Part shown: in pieces, positions 10,863-23,968 of the stretch
Numbering within the stretch: position 1 is the stretch's first letter
Layout of the letters: each line of letters begins with the position of its first letter
Assembly: GCA_900491605.1 (NCBI GenBank)
Contig: UESW01004630.1
Coordinates: 528,832 to 592,831, forward strand
Length of the DNA: 64,000 nucleotides
Reading direction: 5' to 3'
From: Calamus simplicifolius
Lineage: Eukaryota > Streptophyta > Magnoliopsida > Arecales > Arecaceae
Position numbers and translations under genes: made by a program
Notes under the pieces: model-generated
The model's database searches: none
What the model was told of the DNA's origin: nothing
The model's input: only the letters and a program-made list of their open reading frames with translations

Positions 10863-11717
10863 TAGATTGTGTGATAGCCAATAATCTATTCAGATTATCG
10901 ATAATTTAAATTAAACTAATCATCAGATAATTATATTTGTTATATATTTATAATGATAATATATTTTGCAGTGGTAATCTGAATTATCCATAAGAGATAT
11001 ATTTTATTTTAATCTATTTTTTTTTTTGATAAAATTACCCCTACCTCCTATTCTTTCATGAAAATAAAATTATCCCCTTCTTTTTCTTTTTTTTTCTCCG
11101 ATCTCACTGCCGTTCTTTCTTTCAAGTGAATTGTTTCAGCTTTATTTTTTGATGGTCTTCCTTTCTTCTACCGCGGTATTATTCGTTGTACTTTGCTAAT
11201 CCAGACTCTAGCCTTCTCCTGCCTTTTTTTAGCTCAAGCATGTTAGCATGAACCTCCTTCCTTTCTATGTGTTTTCTTTGATCGTAGCCCTATGTTGAAT
11301 AGAAAAAATAAAATAAAATAAAATATATTAATTATTCTATTAATATTAATTAATTTTATATAACAAAATATTAAAAAATATTTTTAAAAATATAATAAAT
11401 AAATCATAATAATTGAAAGTTTAAGAATCAAAAAAATTTGAGTAAATGTTTAAATATATATATATATTAATCTTAAAAAATTGAAACCTAGCATCTTCTA
11501 GTTATCTATAAATACTTTATTTTTTATAATGATACAATTTATCTAAAAAAATATACATCTTTTAAGTTAATAAACTAAAGAACAAGAAATTTTAAAAATA
11601 ATTACTCCGAACATCCACCTTCTTCAACTAGCATCCTTTCATTTTTTTTTGTCATTAATTTTTTTTTGTAAATGATTGAAATATTTCTTTTTTTTTATGA
11701 CATCCATGTGTCTAATC
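10863..11717 (-). repeat. AT-rich dispersed repeat family, copy 2, left part
   Basis: The first 150 bp are the reverse complement of the end of copy 1 (4330-4490). For example, AGATTATCGATAATTTAAAT here pairs with ATTTAAATAGATTATCGAC there. The inner part differs from copy 1. The other end of this element resumes at 17044 after the copia insertion. Confidence 0.6.
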
Positions 11718-12343
11718 TGATGGGAAAGAATCCGTGTACAAGCAAATACTAGCAGACCGTAATACGCAGCGGAATAATAAATAAAAATGCGCAAACCACA
11801 CAATCATAGAAACACCAAGATTTACATGGAAAATTCCTTCAAGATAAAGGGAAAAAAACCACGGGCAAACCAGAGAAGAAGATCCACTATAAATAATAAA
11901 TATCCAAGTCTCAAAGTCCCTTGCCAGAACTTGAGAAATAATCACAAGAGAACAATAGGGATATAAGGATTACGTCACCGAAAAATACGGTCTCCTGCGT
12001 TATCTCCTTATTTTCTTCTCTTCTCTCTTCTTCTTCTTCTTTTGTTTTTTTTCTGCAGCACCTTCACGTGATTCCTGAAGTGGAAGTCCTCCCACGTAGT
12101 CAAGCACCAAGCAGCAGCCCTTCCTTCTCTTCCCCTAGCAATCCATGCTCCTAGAAAAAAGAAATATCTGCTACATGCTCCTACTGTTTTTTTTTCAGAC
12201 GGCTGCTCCTTAAAAAAGAGAAAACCCAAAAAAGGAAGGCGGCTACTCCTTTTATAAAAGAAAGAAAAACAAACCCTAGTAGAAAAATGAGTAGCGCTCC
12301 CTTTTGCCCTAATGGGCTAAATAGGTGGGTCATGGGCCCAACA
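11718..12343 (-). repeat. 3' LTR of the 11718-17038 copia element
   Basis: Nearly identical by eye to 16414-17038. Most of the differences I noticed are C/T or G/A transitions, as methylation-driven decay would give. A purine-rich tract abuts its inner edge, which marks it as the 3' LTR of a minus-strand element. Confidence 0.93.
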
Positions 12344-12360
12344 ACCTCCCCCTTCAGCCC
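12344..12360 (-). promoter_or_regulatory. polypurine tract of the copia element
   Basis: In element sense this reads GGGCTGAAGGGGGAGGT, directly inside the 3' LTR, where plus-strand DNA synthesis is primed. Confidence 0.85.
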
Positions 12361-12385
12361 ATAAGGGAGACTGTCTCATGCTTCC

Positions 12386-15300
12386 TTAGTGTGAAATCAT
12401 ACCGACCAGCTGTCGGCATATCTCTTGCCTTTCTTTTGATAAGGTCTTTGTCAACATGTCTGCCCCATTTTCATCTGTATGAATTTTCTGAAGCTGTAAC
12501 TGCTTCTCTTCAAACACATTTCGAATCCAGTGGTATCTCACATCTATATGCTTTGACTTGAAATGAAAAGTTGGGTTCTTGCACAAGTGGATGGCGCTCT
12601 GGCTGTCACAATGTACCACATAATTTTTTTGTTTCAATCCCAATTTATGTAAGAATTCTTTCATCCACAGCATCTCCTTACAGACCTCGGTAGCAGCAAT
12701 ATATTCTGCCTCTGTGGTAGAGAGAGCTACACACCTTTGCAATCTGGATTGCCATGACACAGCTCCCCCTGCAAAAGTAAGTATGAAACCTGATGTGGAC
12801 TTCCTTGTATCAATATCTCTCGCCATATCTGCATCTGTGTAACCAGTCAGCATAGCTGGACCACCCCCAAAGCTTAAACAAACTTTGGAGCTTCCTCTGA
12901 GATATCTGAAGATCCACTTCACTGCTGCCCAATGCTCTTTCCCTGGATTTGCAAGAAATCTGCTAGCAACACCCACTGCATATGCGATGTCTGGCCTCGT
13001 ACATACCATCGCGTACATCAAACTTCCGACTGCTGAAGCGTAAGGAACCTTCTTCATTTTCTCCTTCTCCTCATCACTTGAAGGACTTTGCTCTGAGCAC
13101 AACCTGAAGTGACCTGCAAGAGGAGAACCAACTGGCTTTGCATTGATCATACTGAACCTATCCAATACCTTCTCAATGTACTTTTCCTGTGACAACCATA
13201 TTTTCTTGATTCTTCTATCACGGAAAATCTGCATACCCAGTATTTGCTTTGCTGGTCTCATATCCTTCATTTCAAATGAATTGCTCAGCTCCTTTTTCAA
13301 CCTGTCAATTATAGACATATCTTTCCCAAGAATAAGCATATCATCAACATAAAGTAGGAGTATGACAAAATCCTCACTAAACCATTTGATATACACACAA
13401 TGATCTGAAGCCATTCTTTTGTATCCATTTTCAGCCATAAATGAATCAAATTTCTTGTACCACTGCCTTGGAGCTTGCTTCAGCCCATATAAGCTTTTTT
13501 TTAATCTGCAGATAAGATTTTCTTTACCTTTGACTTTGAAGCCTTCTGGTTGCTCCATATAGATTTTCTCCTCCAAATCACCATGAAGAAAAGCTGTCTT
13601 CACATCTAACTGCTCAACCTCCAAGTCTAGACTAGCAGCAATACCTAGAGCAACACGAATTGAAGACATTTTAACAACAGGAGAAAAAATCTCTTCAAAG
13701 TCAATACCTTTCTTTTGACCAAAGCCTTTCATAACCAATCTGGCCTTGTACTTTGGTTGAGAACAATGCTGTTGAGTCTTTAACCTGAAAACCCACTTGT
13801 TCTTTAAAGCCTTCCTTCCTCTTGGTAGTTCCACTAAATCATATGTGCGGTTCTTCTATAAGGCATCCATTTCTTCCAGCATACCTACTAACCACTCCTT
13901 TTTCTGCTCACTTTCAACTGCCTCCTGGTAACATTCTGGTTCACCTGCATCAGTAAGCATTATATATTCATCTGTAGAATACCTTTTGGAAGGTTGACGT
14001 TGTCTGATAGATCTTCTCAGCTGAGGCTCTGTAGGAGGTTGCTCCTGATCTCCTTCCTGCTCAACATGTCCTACAGGTGAGTTAATACCTGCTCCTGCAC
14101 TATTTTCTTGCACATCTCCCCTATCACCCTGATTTACTAGAGGAGTAACTGGATCACAGTCTGTTAATCCTCCTGCAGAAGACTTGACTGATACCTCCTT
14201 CTTGAAGTCTTGAAGGGTTTGATCTTCAAAAAATACCACATCTCTGCTTCTGAATACCTTCTGCTTTTCTGGATCCCAAAGTCTATAACCAAACTCATCA
14301 TGTGAGTAACCAAGAAAAGCACATTCTTTTGTCTTACCATCCAGCTTGGACCTCTCAATATCTGGAACATGTGCAAATGCACGACAACCAAACACTCTCA
14401 AGTGCTTATAAGAGACATCTTTTTCTGACCATACATGCTCTGCAACATCACCATCTAGAGCTGTACATGGTGACAAGTTTATTACATCAACCGCTGTCTT
14501 TAATGCCTCATCCCAAAATCTTTTAGGTAACTTGGACTGTGAAAGCATATATCTGATCTTTTCCATGATGGTGCGGTTCATTCTCTCTGCAATTGCATTA
14601 TGCTGAGGAGTACCAGGAACTGTCATCTCATGTTGAATGCCATATGATCTGCAATAATTATCAAATAACCCTGTGTACTCACCACCATTATCTGACCTTA
14701 TACATTTCAGTTTCTTTCCTGTCTCTCTTTCAACTCTGGCATGAAACTCTTTGAAGACATTAATAACCTGATCTTTAGTCTTCAAACCATAGACCCAAAC
14801 TTTTCTAGAAAAATCATCTATAAAAGTGACAAAATAAAGTGCACCACTGATGCCTGGAACATTAACTGATCCACTAGGAGTTTTTATCCTCAGAGGACCA
14901 CAAACATCTGTATATATACGATCCAAAACATGCATTTTTCTAGATAAAGTAGGACTAGCAAAAGAAACTCTATGTTGCTTGCCAACCAAACAATCAACAT
15001 ATGGGTTCAGATGTACACCTTTGAAGTCTGGTAGAACTTCTTCCTTGGAAAGAACTTGCAGCCCCTTCTCACTCATGTGTCCCAGTCGTTTATGCCACAA
15101 CTCCATGCTGAAGTCGTTCTCTATAACATTCAACTGTTCACCATAAGCTTTAGCCTGCAACCTGTATAAAGTGTGACATTTCTTCTCACTGGCTACAACA
15201 AGTGAACCTTTACTGAGCTTCCATTGCCCTTTATGAAATCTGCTATCAAAATCTTCATCATCAAGTCTTCCAACTGAGATTAAATTTAGCCTCAAGTCAG

Positions 15301-16371
15301 CTACATGCCTTACATCCTTGAGCACCAACTTACAGCCAAGATTGGTCTTCATGTGGATGTCACCCATGCCAATGATGTCTGCTGTGCCTTGATTTCCCAT
15401 CTTGACAACACCAAAATTTCCAGTCTTATATGTAGAAAAAAACTCCCTCCGTGGTGTAGCATGATAAGAAGCACCTGTGTCAATCACCCACTCATGATTC
15501 TGACACTCACATAAGAAGATACCATCAGAAGTAGACAAAATCAAATAATCATCACTCTGCACAGTAGCTGTGATATTCTCCTTTGACTCTGTATCCTCCA
15601 CTTCTTTTCCCTTTTTCTTACTCTTCTTAGGCTTCTTACACTGATTCTTGTAGTGCCCTTTCTCACCACAGTTATAGCAAGTAATATCTTTTCTTGACCT
15701 TGATTTGCTTCTACCCGTGTATGAATTGTCTCTATTTCTAGACTTTGACCGTCCTCTATTCTCTGAGACAAGTGCCTATGAATCAATCTGAGAAGTTACT
15801 GAATTTTTCCTTCTTAACTCCTCATTCAACAAACTGCCTGTTACTTGACTCATGGTGATAACACCGTCTGGTGCAGAATTACTGAGGGAAACTACCAGTG
15901 TCTCCCAACTTTCTGACAATGAACTGAGAAGTAACAATGCCTGCAACTCATCATCAAGAGATATTTTCATAGAGGATAACTGGTTATTAATACTCTGCAT
16001 TTCATTCAAATGCTCAGCAATAGAAGCACCCTCTTTATATTTCAGATTCACTAGTTTTCTGATCAAGAAAGCCTTGTTGTCAGCTGTTTTTCTCTCATAT
16101 AGACTTTCTAACTTTTTCCAAAGAGAGTTTGCAGAAGTCTCAGTGGAAACATGGTGAAAGACACTATCATCCAACCATTGCCGAATAAAACCGACTGCCT
16201 TCCGATCTAACATGATCCAAGCATCGTCTGTCACTGTAGCGGGCTTTGCTTTGACCCTTCTAAAGGTCCATATAGATCCTTGCAATATAAGAGGTCCTCC
16301 ATCCTTGGTTTCCATATCATCCAATTATTTCCGTTCAGACTGATCATGCGGGAAACATTACCGGCCTCCAT
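12386..16371 (-). pseudogene. copia gag-pol polyprotein with two amber stops and one frameshift
   Basis: The gag ATG is at 16371-16369 (MEAGNVSRMISLNG). A one-base frameshift near 16255 leads into the main frame, which then runs to 12386 broken only by TAG codons at 15776-15778 and at about 13853-13855. In order: gag; zinc knuckle CYNCGEKGHYKNQC (about 15640-15680); protease VIDTGASYHAT; the integrase zinc-binding region LWHKRLGHMS; the integrase core with YTDVCGP and SDNGGEY; RT with FLHGDLEEKIYMEQPEGF and YVDDMLI; RNase H with TDADMARDIDTRKSTSGF and ALSTTEAEY. Both TAGs could have come from CAG by C-to-T change, as in CHG methylation decay. WA after the RNase H Asp is replaced by MA. The product would be the whole replication machinery, but this copy cannot make it uninterrupted. 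Confidence 0.93.
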
Positions 16372-16399
16372 GCTCGCACACATAAAAAAAAATTCACAG

Positions 16400-16411
16400 G
16401 CTCTGATACCA
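16400..16411 (-). promoter_or_regulatory. primer binding site, tRNA-Met type
   Basis: In element sense it reads TGGTATCAGAGC, two bases inside the 5' LTR. It is complementary to the 3' end of plant initiator tRNA-Met, the usual copia primer. Confidence 0.9.
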
Positions 16412-16413
16412 GT

Positions 16414-17038
16414 TGATGGGAAAGAATCCGTGTACGAGCAAATACTAGCAGACCGTAATACGCAGCGGAATAATAAATAAAAATGCGCAAACCACACAAT
16501 CACAGAAACACCAAGATTTACGTGGAAAATCCCTTCAAGATAAAGGGAAAAAAATCACGGGCAAGCTAGAGAAGAAGATCACTATAAAATAATAAATATC
16601 CAAGTCTCAAAGTCCCTTGCCAGAACTTGAGAAATAATCACAAGAGAACAATAGGGATATAAGGATTACGTCACCGAAAAATACGGTCTCCTGCGTTATC
16701 TCCTTATTTTCTTCCCTTCTCTTCTTCTTCTTCTTCTTTTGTTTTTCTTCTGCAGCACCTTCACGTGATTCCTGGAGTGGAAGTCCTCCCACGTAGTCAA
16801 GCACCAAGCAGCAGCCCTTCCTTCTCTTCCCCTAGCAATCCATGCTCCTAGAAAAAAGAAATACCTGCTACATGCTCCTACTATTTTTTTTCAGACGGCT
16901 GCTCCTTAAAAAAGAGAAAACCCAAAAAAGGAAGGCAGCTACTCCTTTTATAAAAGAAAGAAAACAAACCCTAGTAGAAAAATGAGTAGCGCTCCCTTTT
17001 GCCCTAATGGGCTGAATAGGTGGGCCATGGGCCCAACA
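16414..17038 (-). repeat. 5' LTR of the 11718-17038 copia element
   Basis: Partner of 11718-12343 with a few substitutions and indels. It abuts the PBS on its inner side and TSD TAATC on its outer side. Confidence 0.93.
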
Positions 17039-17043
17039 TAATC

Positions 17044-17455
17044 TAAACTATTTATATATCTCTTTGGTATTTATAATATAAGATCTTGAAATATATTATG
17101 AATAATTTTCTTGGCATCAACTAATTAATTTGTATTTAATAATTTTTTTCTATAATCTTTGAATGATATAAACTTTTTTTTTACTGGCATGCATCAATAA
17201 TTTTTTTAGGCATTGCCATTGATAAATGCAAATTTTTTCAAACCAAATATATAATAGTATATAAATTTTTAATAGATTTAATTTAGGGTTATTTTAAAAT
17301 TTTGATGTTATATGGCTCGTACTCTGTTTGTCATACCAAACACTAACATTATTATGTATACCAAACATTGTAATCAATATTACTGATAATCTGATATATT
17401 TATGAGCAATTCACATTACCATTCAGGATTACCTAATAATCCACCAAATGCAATA
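17044..17455 (-). repeat. AT-rich dispersed repeat family, copy 2, right part
   Basis: Reverse-complemented, this begins like the start of copy 1 (3770-3950), sharing stretches such as AATATTGATTAC and the GTATACATAATAATG / GATATACACAATAATG block. With 10863-11717 it makes one element of about 1.27 kb, cut by the copia insertion exactly at the TAATC duplication. Confidence 0.6.
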
Positions 17456-19627
17456 TTAGATTTGGCTAGAGAGTGTAATATAGGCACGTAGGAGACGAAA
17501 TATCAAAGAGATAAGACTAATGGATAAAGTCAAAATAAGAAAGTAAACACGAAGATAAATGTTGTTCGATCATCCACCTGCATCCATAAATAAAAAAGAG
17601 CAAAAAATATTTATGATTAAAAATTTTAAATATTGTAGGAACTATTTCTTAATTGACTTCGAAATTAGAAGGATCTTTTCTTCATTAGATCCTCTCCTGA
17701 GCTTTTATATCTAGTTTTTTTTTTTTTTTTTTTTTTCTAAATTTTAAGACAAATCCTAACAGAGAAACTCAGAAACCTATAGTTTAATTAGAAGAAGGGG
17801 GCCTTTCAATGCTACGACTGCCACAACAAGAATCCGAATTGGCAACATGAACCATGATGGGCAAGGCTTTAAAAGCTTTCTACCTCCCTCCCTCCCTCCT
17901 ACCAAATCTCTTCGCTTGGCGGATGGCAACAAAGATGATCCCAACAGTGGTTATTCGTACCTTAATTATTTCCATTTGTGGATGTCAACACCATGTCCAA
18001 AATGCAGGATTAGAAACAAGTCTCCATCAATTACAGTCCTTGTCTTTTTCTTTCTTTGGGGCTTGCTCTGGCTTCTTCCGCTCCGTAATCCATGCTTCAT
18101 GAATCGCTTTTACCATGACCTCAACAAACCACAGGGTTGCCCTCTTATGAGACTCATTAATTGGTCATCGATTTATATTTCTCTCGCAAACAATTATGAT
18201 TATGGTGATTACCTTTGTCCCAATTAGTGTGTGACAAAGAAACATACTGAATGATGAAGCGTTCCAATAATGATCTGGTTGGAATACTTGCTGTTTAAAA
18301 GTAAAAAGATATTAATGTGCAATCAATAACAATGCTTTATGATTTATTAAAATTGCCGTCCATGATAAATCCAATATCCATCCTTGATTCCTTCTCCTTG
18401 TTACCTAAATGATCATAACATTCTGATGGTTGGTTACTAGTCTTGAATTCTTGGACCCAACTTGATGCGTGGTCCAACCCAAGAATTTTTTTTTATTTTT
18501 TTTTGGAGTAAACTTGGAAGAAAATTTTGTGAAGCCTACGATGATAGCATAAAAATTGGGCTAATAGGAGGGGTGTAAGGAGGAGCCTTAGCCTTTCGGT
18601 GTAGACATGTAAAACAATAATTTGAAAATTTATTATGAGATTGGAAGGATTCGAAGATTAGAGTTTCTCAAGATGCTGTTTCATTATTTAGTACTTTATT
18701 TTTTGATAGTAGAATTTTTACTCTCTTCATTCGTGTACATCCAGTAGACAAACCATGTTAATTTTGAATGTTATATATATATATATATATATTTGAATTA
18801 ATTCACTTAGTTCCTCTCTTAACCATAAAGTATTTGCATATTCTTTCCTAAACTTGAAAAATTACAATCCACTCCCTTAATTTTGATTTAAGTTGCAATT
18901 GACCTCTATTGTTTAAATTGGGTATTGAAAGATATGAAAAAAATAGCCACATGATTGTCACGTAACTATTGAAGGTGTTCGATTTTTATAATAAATAAAA
19001 TAGTAAAAAGCAACAACTTCATCTTTTGAAGAAAATGAACTTGATTGAAAGTACAATCTTTTTTTTTTTAAGCATACCAAATGATATTTATAGTGGTCAT
19101 ATGATAGTCACATGTCTACTTTTTTTTTTTTCTGTTACTTTTAACCTCATATCTAAACAAAAAGAATTAATTGTAACTAAAATTAAAATTGAGGAATTGA
19201 TTGTAAATTCTTTTAGTTTAAAAAGAAATGTACAAATAACCTATTATTAAGGGGATTAAGTGAAATAACTTTTTTTTCTTTTTCTTTCCTCGTTTTTTAT
19301 ATATATTTATATCCTACATATTGTACGTAGCATCCAAATTTTATCATAACACTAATGAATTGGATGGTATTAGCTAATGGCAGCAACTACTTATCTGAGA
19401 AACATACCAGCCAAAACAATCTTCGATCGATCGATCATGCCTTAAAAATGTTATATTTGTTAATTACCATGAGGAATCTAAAATACATATCGGTTCTAGT
19501 CTCCGTTTGTCTTTTCCTACGGTGAAGGCCTATGAGCTACATGGGTAGAGCATTCTAAATTCTGATAATGATTTATTCAGAAGATCTACTGAGCTTGCAA
19601 CTTTGGTTGACTGAAAAGGCCGAGTAA
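17456..19627. other. anonymous AT-rich DNA, no gene supported
   Basis: It holds a T-run near 17717-17735, a TA repeat near 18773-18792 and several A/T-rich low-complexity runs. A 126-residue frame at 17847-18227 has overlapping open frames, low-complexity starts (PPSLPP) and no known domain, so I do not call it a gene. No element ends were recognised. Confidence 0.55.
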
Positions 19628-19657
19628 TTTTTTTTTTTTTCGGTTACAAACGGACGA

Positions 19658-22600
19658 TCATATAATTCTAGAATGAGTCAGTCCAGAAATATCAGAAATT
19701 AAAATCTGCTGTAGAAGAATAGGACATGGGTCGCCTGGCTTCCAGTTCCAAGGACCCGCATGTTGAGCAGCAAACGACGCCACCCAGTCCGCCGCCGAGT
19801 TAGCCTCACGATAAGTGTGGCGGATCTGGGCTGAATCAAGCTCCCGCATCATAGCCCAACAGTCCCTCAGAATCGGATTTGAGGAACCGTCTATACAACT
19901 CTCCTTTGATAGCCAAGAAATGACAGTCATAGAATCCCCCTCAATCATGATCTTGGGAGCATGGAGGATCCTAACAGCAAAAGAGAGCCCTGCCCAAGCA
20001 GCACCAAGCTCCGACAGAGGAACAGTAGAGTCCAGGGATCCAAAGCCTCCCGCTGCCAATAGGTCTCCCATCGGGCCCCAAATGATGAAAGCAGATCCAG
20101 CAGCTCTGTCCCGGACGCTCCCATCAAAGTTAATTTTGACATACCCTGGAGGGGGGGTTCCCAAGAGACGAAAACCGTACGACGGTTCGCTGTCGAGACA
20201 GCAGGGGAGCCCCAGAGGCCAGAGGAGTCAAAATTAACACCATGAGAGGCACGGGCACATTCCGAAGTCAATAATCTAATCTGCCTCACAATCCTGTGAA
20301 AGGAAAACCGATCGTCGGAGAATATGATTTGATTCCTCGACAGCCATATATAATAAGCAGTAAGACCAAAGACCACGCTTGCTCATAGGACCGCTTCGGA
20401 TGTCCTGAAGAAAAAAAGAACGCGAGAAAGCCATAACCTCCATATCCCTAGGATAGCCCATAAGAGTCCAGATTCTTCTCGCTCTGGAGCAACAAAATAT
20501 AGCATGGTCCAAAGTTTCATCCACCTGCCTGCATAGAGGACAGATCGGCTGAATAGGCAAACCCCTCCGAGAGAGAAGGAGGCAAGTAGGAAGGCAATCC
20601 CAAAGAATCTTCCAGATGAATAACTGAACCCTGGGGATAACAGGAAGCTTCCAAATCCAAGCTGCATCCTCCGTATGCTGAGCCTGCGGTCTGTATATAT
20701 CCATAAGATCCCGAATAGGAGCCTTGGGAAGACAAGAACGCTGCCAAATCCTGGAGTCAACAGAGGAATCAGGTAGAAGAGGCATCGAGAGAATCCGACG
20801 AGAAAGCTCCTCCCCAAAAAACCCAGTCACCGAGGGTATGTGCCATGAGCGGGGGTTTAAGGAGATAAGATCCTTAACCCTAAGGTTAGGGGGAATATCC
20901 ATGTTGATAAAGGAGGGCCACCGCATAATGGGGAGCTCAGAGATCCAGGTATCATTGACAGCATCAATAGACCAGCCATCACCAATCATCCAAGAGATAT
21001 TGTGCATAATGAGCTGACTGTGTCTACACATCTCCTTCCAGTAGGAAGAGGATCCACGGGGCGGTATAATAATCGAACCAGAAATCCAGTCACCGTATCT
21101 AGCATGCATCACAGAACTCCATAAACTATGAGGCTCCAAAAGGAAACGCGAGGCATGTTTGGCAAGAAGAGCTTCTCTTCTAACAATCAAGGATTGAATC
21201 CCAGTCCACCTTCATTAATAGGCATGCAGATCCTGTCCCAAGCAACAAGATGAATACCATGTCCCTCCTGCGTAGAAGCCCAAAGAAAATCTCTGAAGCA
21301 TCTCTCAATCCTTCTCAGACAAGTGATCGGCACAACGCCATTCGAAAGAAGATACACAGGAAGGGAAGAGAGGACAGAACGGATGATAGTGATCCTAGCC
21401 ATCATAGACAGACTAGTCATCTGCCACCCCTCAATACGCTGGCGGACCCGTCGCTCGATTTCAGCAAAGTCAGAACATCGAGCCCGTCTACCAGTAATGG
21501 GGATCCCTAAATACTTGAAGTGATCCGACCGAGTTGTGATACCTGATAACTCCATAATGGCCTCCCTAGTAGATCTGGGGGTCTTGGGGCTGAAACAGAT
21601 AGAAGACTTTAGAAAATTTACCCTCTGGCCCGACGCCTGACAGTAACGCTGCAGAATAGAATGAAAAGAAGCAGCATTAACAATAGAAGCCTGCCCCAGA
21701 AGAATACAGTCATCAGCAAAAAGAAGATGAGAAATCCGGGGCCCTCTCTCCCAGCCATAAATGGAACAATCCGGTTCTCCTGCTGAGCAAGATGAAAGGC
21801 ACGAGAAAGATCGTCAGCACCAAGAATAAATAACAAGGGGGATAATGGACATCCCTGTCTCAAACCCACAGAAGAGTGGAAAAATTCAGTAGGGCTCCCA
21901 TTGATGAGCAGAGAAAAGGAAGGCCTCAGAATACATGCCATAATCCATTCAATAAAAAGATCATCAAAACCGAACTCCTGGAGGGTGCGCTTCAGGAAGG
22001 TCCAGCTCATTCTGTCATAAGCTCTCTCCATGTCCAGCTTCACCGCCATGAGACTTCTTTTCACAGGGGCTCTTTGAAGATCATGCATGAACTCCTGAGC
22101 AATGAGGACGTTGTCCGATATGGAACGCCCTTTAATAAAAGCCCCCTGCTCTATAGAAATAAGGCGGGGGATCACAAGCCGAAGACGATCAACCAGGAGG
22201 CGAGCACAAACTTTATACAGAGTAGTGCAAAGGCTAATAGGTCTGAAGTGCTGCGGAAGAGAGGCGTTGGTCAGCTTGGGGACCAACGTAACAAGAGTCC
22301 GGTTCCATTCCAAGGGAATTTGCTTCAGTTGGAAGACAGTTTGAATGGCCTGAATAACCTCTTGGTCCAATGATGTCCCAATAGTGGCGATAAAATAGGG
22401 GAGGAAAACCATCAGGCCCAGGAGCCTTGTCCGGACCAAGCTCCCAAAGGGCCTCCCGAATCTCTTCAGCAGTGACTGGTCTGCATAGCTTTTCATTGTC
22501 CTGTGTGGAAACCCTTCTGGAATCAGGAACCCTGACCACCGGATCCCCATCAGCAGAGGAATCAGCCCATCTGGATTGAAAGAACTGGAGAAGCATATCC

Positions 22601-23776
22601 CGAATAGAATGGAAATCCTCCTGACCATTCCCCTCAGTGTCAACAAGTCTCCGAATTCTGTTCACTGCCCGGCGCTTTAAGGTAGCCTGATGAAAGAATC
22701 TGGTATTACGATCCCCCTCACAGATCCACTGCGCTCTAGACCTCTGTTTCCAGAACATCTCCTGCTGGCGAAGCAGCGAATGGTGACGAGCAAGCAGATC
22801 TCGCAGAGAGAAAAGGTCCGAATCCAAAAGAGATCCATCCAGATCCTCCTTACCCTGAAGAGCAGTAATATCAGCTTCCACCAACTCAATCTGTCTATCC
22901 AGGTTCCCCACTTCAAGCCTATTCCATTTGGAGAGACGTCGTCTGGTCAGCATAAGACGACGAGAAAGACGGTAAATAGCATTGCCCCTGATAGGAAGAT
23001 GCCAAATTTGAGTAATAATGGACCGAGCCCCCGAATGGACTGTCCAAAAATGCTCAAATCTAAACTGTCTAGGCTGGTGCACATCAGTCTCAGTAGAGAT
23101 CAAAATAGGGCAGTGATCCGAAGCAATCCTAGGCAGACCGCAGGATGCATATGAAGCCATTGGGTCGTAGCCAAAGCTCTATCTAGTCTCTCCCAAACAC
23201 GAGCTGAGCCCTGACGGTTATTACACCAAGTAAACTGGGTTCCAGAATACCCCAGATCCATCAGATTAGAAGACCGAATAAAGGAATTGAATTCATTAAT
23301 ATCAGCTGAGGCCGAAACCCGTCTACCCCCTCGTTTTTCCTTAGCCTCAGTGATACAGTTAAAATCTCCCGCAATAATGGCAGGGAACCCTTGATCAAGG
23401 AGAGAAAGAAGCTCAGCCCAAAGGATGCGTCTTTCTCTATAATCCGTACTTGCATAAACCGCCGAAAGCAGCCAGGGTCAGAGGATCCCATAGAGATAAG
23501 AAGACCAATCTGCTGGTTGCATTGATGAAAAGCCTCAACCGAAACTGCAGAATCACGCCATATGGCCAGAATACCCCCCGACATCCCTTCAGCCTCCACC
23601 GCATACGAAGACCAAGATCGGGAAATCTGTCTCCGAAGCCGGGCCAGAGTATCTCCCGACAATCTGGTTTCCAGCAGCACACATATGTCAAACTTATATA
23701 ATTGCATCAATCTATTAAAAGAGGATCGAAATGCAGGCTTTCGAGCTCCTCGAGTATTCCATATAAGAATCTTCAT
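19658..23776 (-). pseudogene. LINE ORF2: endonuclease, reverse transcriptase, zf-RVT, RNase H
   Basis: It starts at 23776 with the APE-type endonuclease (MKILIWNTRGARKP; ICVLLETRLSG with the catalytic Glu). The frame shifts near 23450, and the endonuclease ends with SDHCPI at about 23115. RT follows: DKAPGPDGFPPLFY; FRPISLCTTLYKV; GAFIKGRSISDN; GLRQGCPLSPLLF (about 21860); and the FADD box at about 21715, which lies in another frame. The maturase-like stretch FKYLGIPITGRR comes next. The zinc-ribbon zf-RVT region has CPLC and a DHAIFCC end (about 20500-20545). RNase H H1 closes the protein with INFDGSVRD, LSELGAAW, EGDSM and REANSAADW, so its four acidic residues are present. At least four frameshifts make it dead. 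The intact family protein nicks DNA and copies LINE RNA at the nick. Confidence 0.92.
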
Positions 23777-23968
23777 TAATTATTGGAGGAAACTGGGACC
23801 CCTCCCTGGTCCTCCATCATAACCATATCAGGAAGGCACTGACTGGCAGGGTGCCCCCATCAGTCATCATAAGAGAGTCAGTCTTCGGTCCATCCGCAGC
23901 AATAGCTAGATTGACCGAGTGCCGAGTCATAATTTCTTCATCTGAGACCACCACAGTCAAACCTACAT

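Larger units (their letters stand above)
11718..17038 (-). mobile_element. complete Ty1/copia retrotransposon, TSD TAATC
   Basis: The 5321-bp element reads on the minus strand. LTRs of 626 and 625 bp begin TGTTGGGCCC and end CCCATCA in element sense. They are flanked by identical 5-bp TSDs TAATC (11713-11717 and 17039-17043). A PBS matching tRNA-Met and a purine-rich PPT sit inside the LTRs. The gag-pol frame is nearly whole but carries two amber stops and one frameshift. Its domain order, protease-integrase-RT-RNase H, defines copia. It inserted into an older AT-rich repeat. Confidence 0.96.

Noticed and set aside
14850..15146. Plus-strand frames inside the copia elements (also 12325, 43471, 44372)
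   Set aside because: Antisense shadows of gag-pol.
17847..18227. 126-residue frame as a gene
   Set aside because: Low-complexity beginning, an overlapping second frame and no recognised domain.
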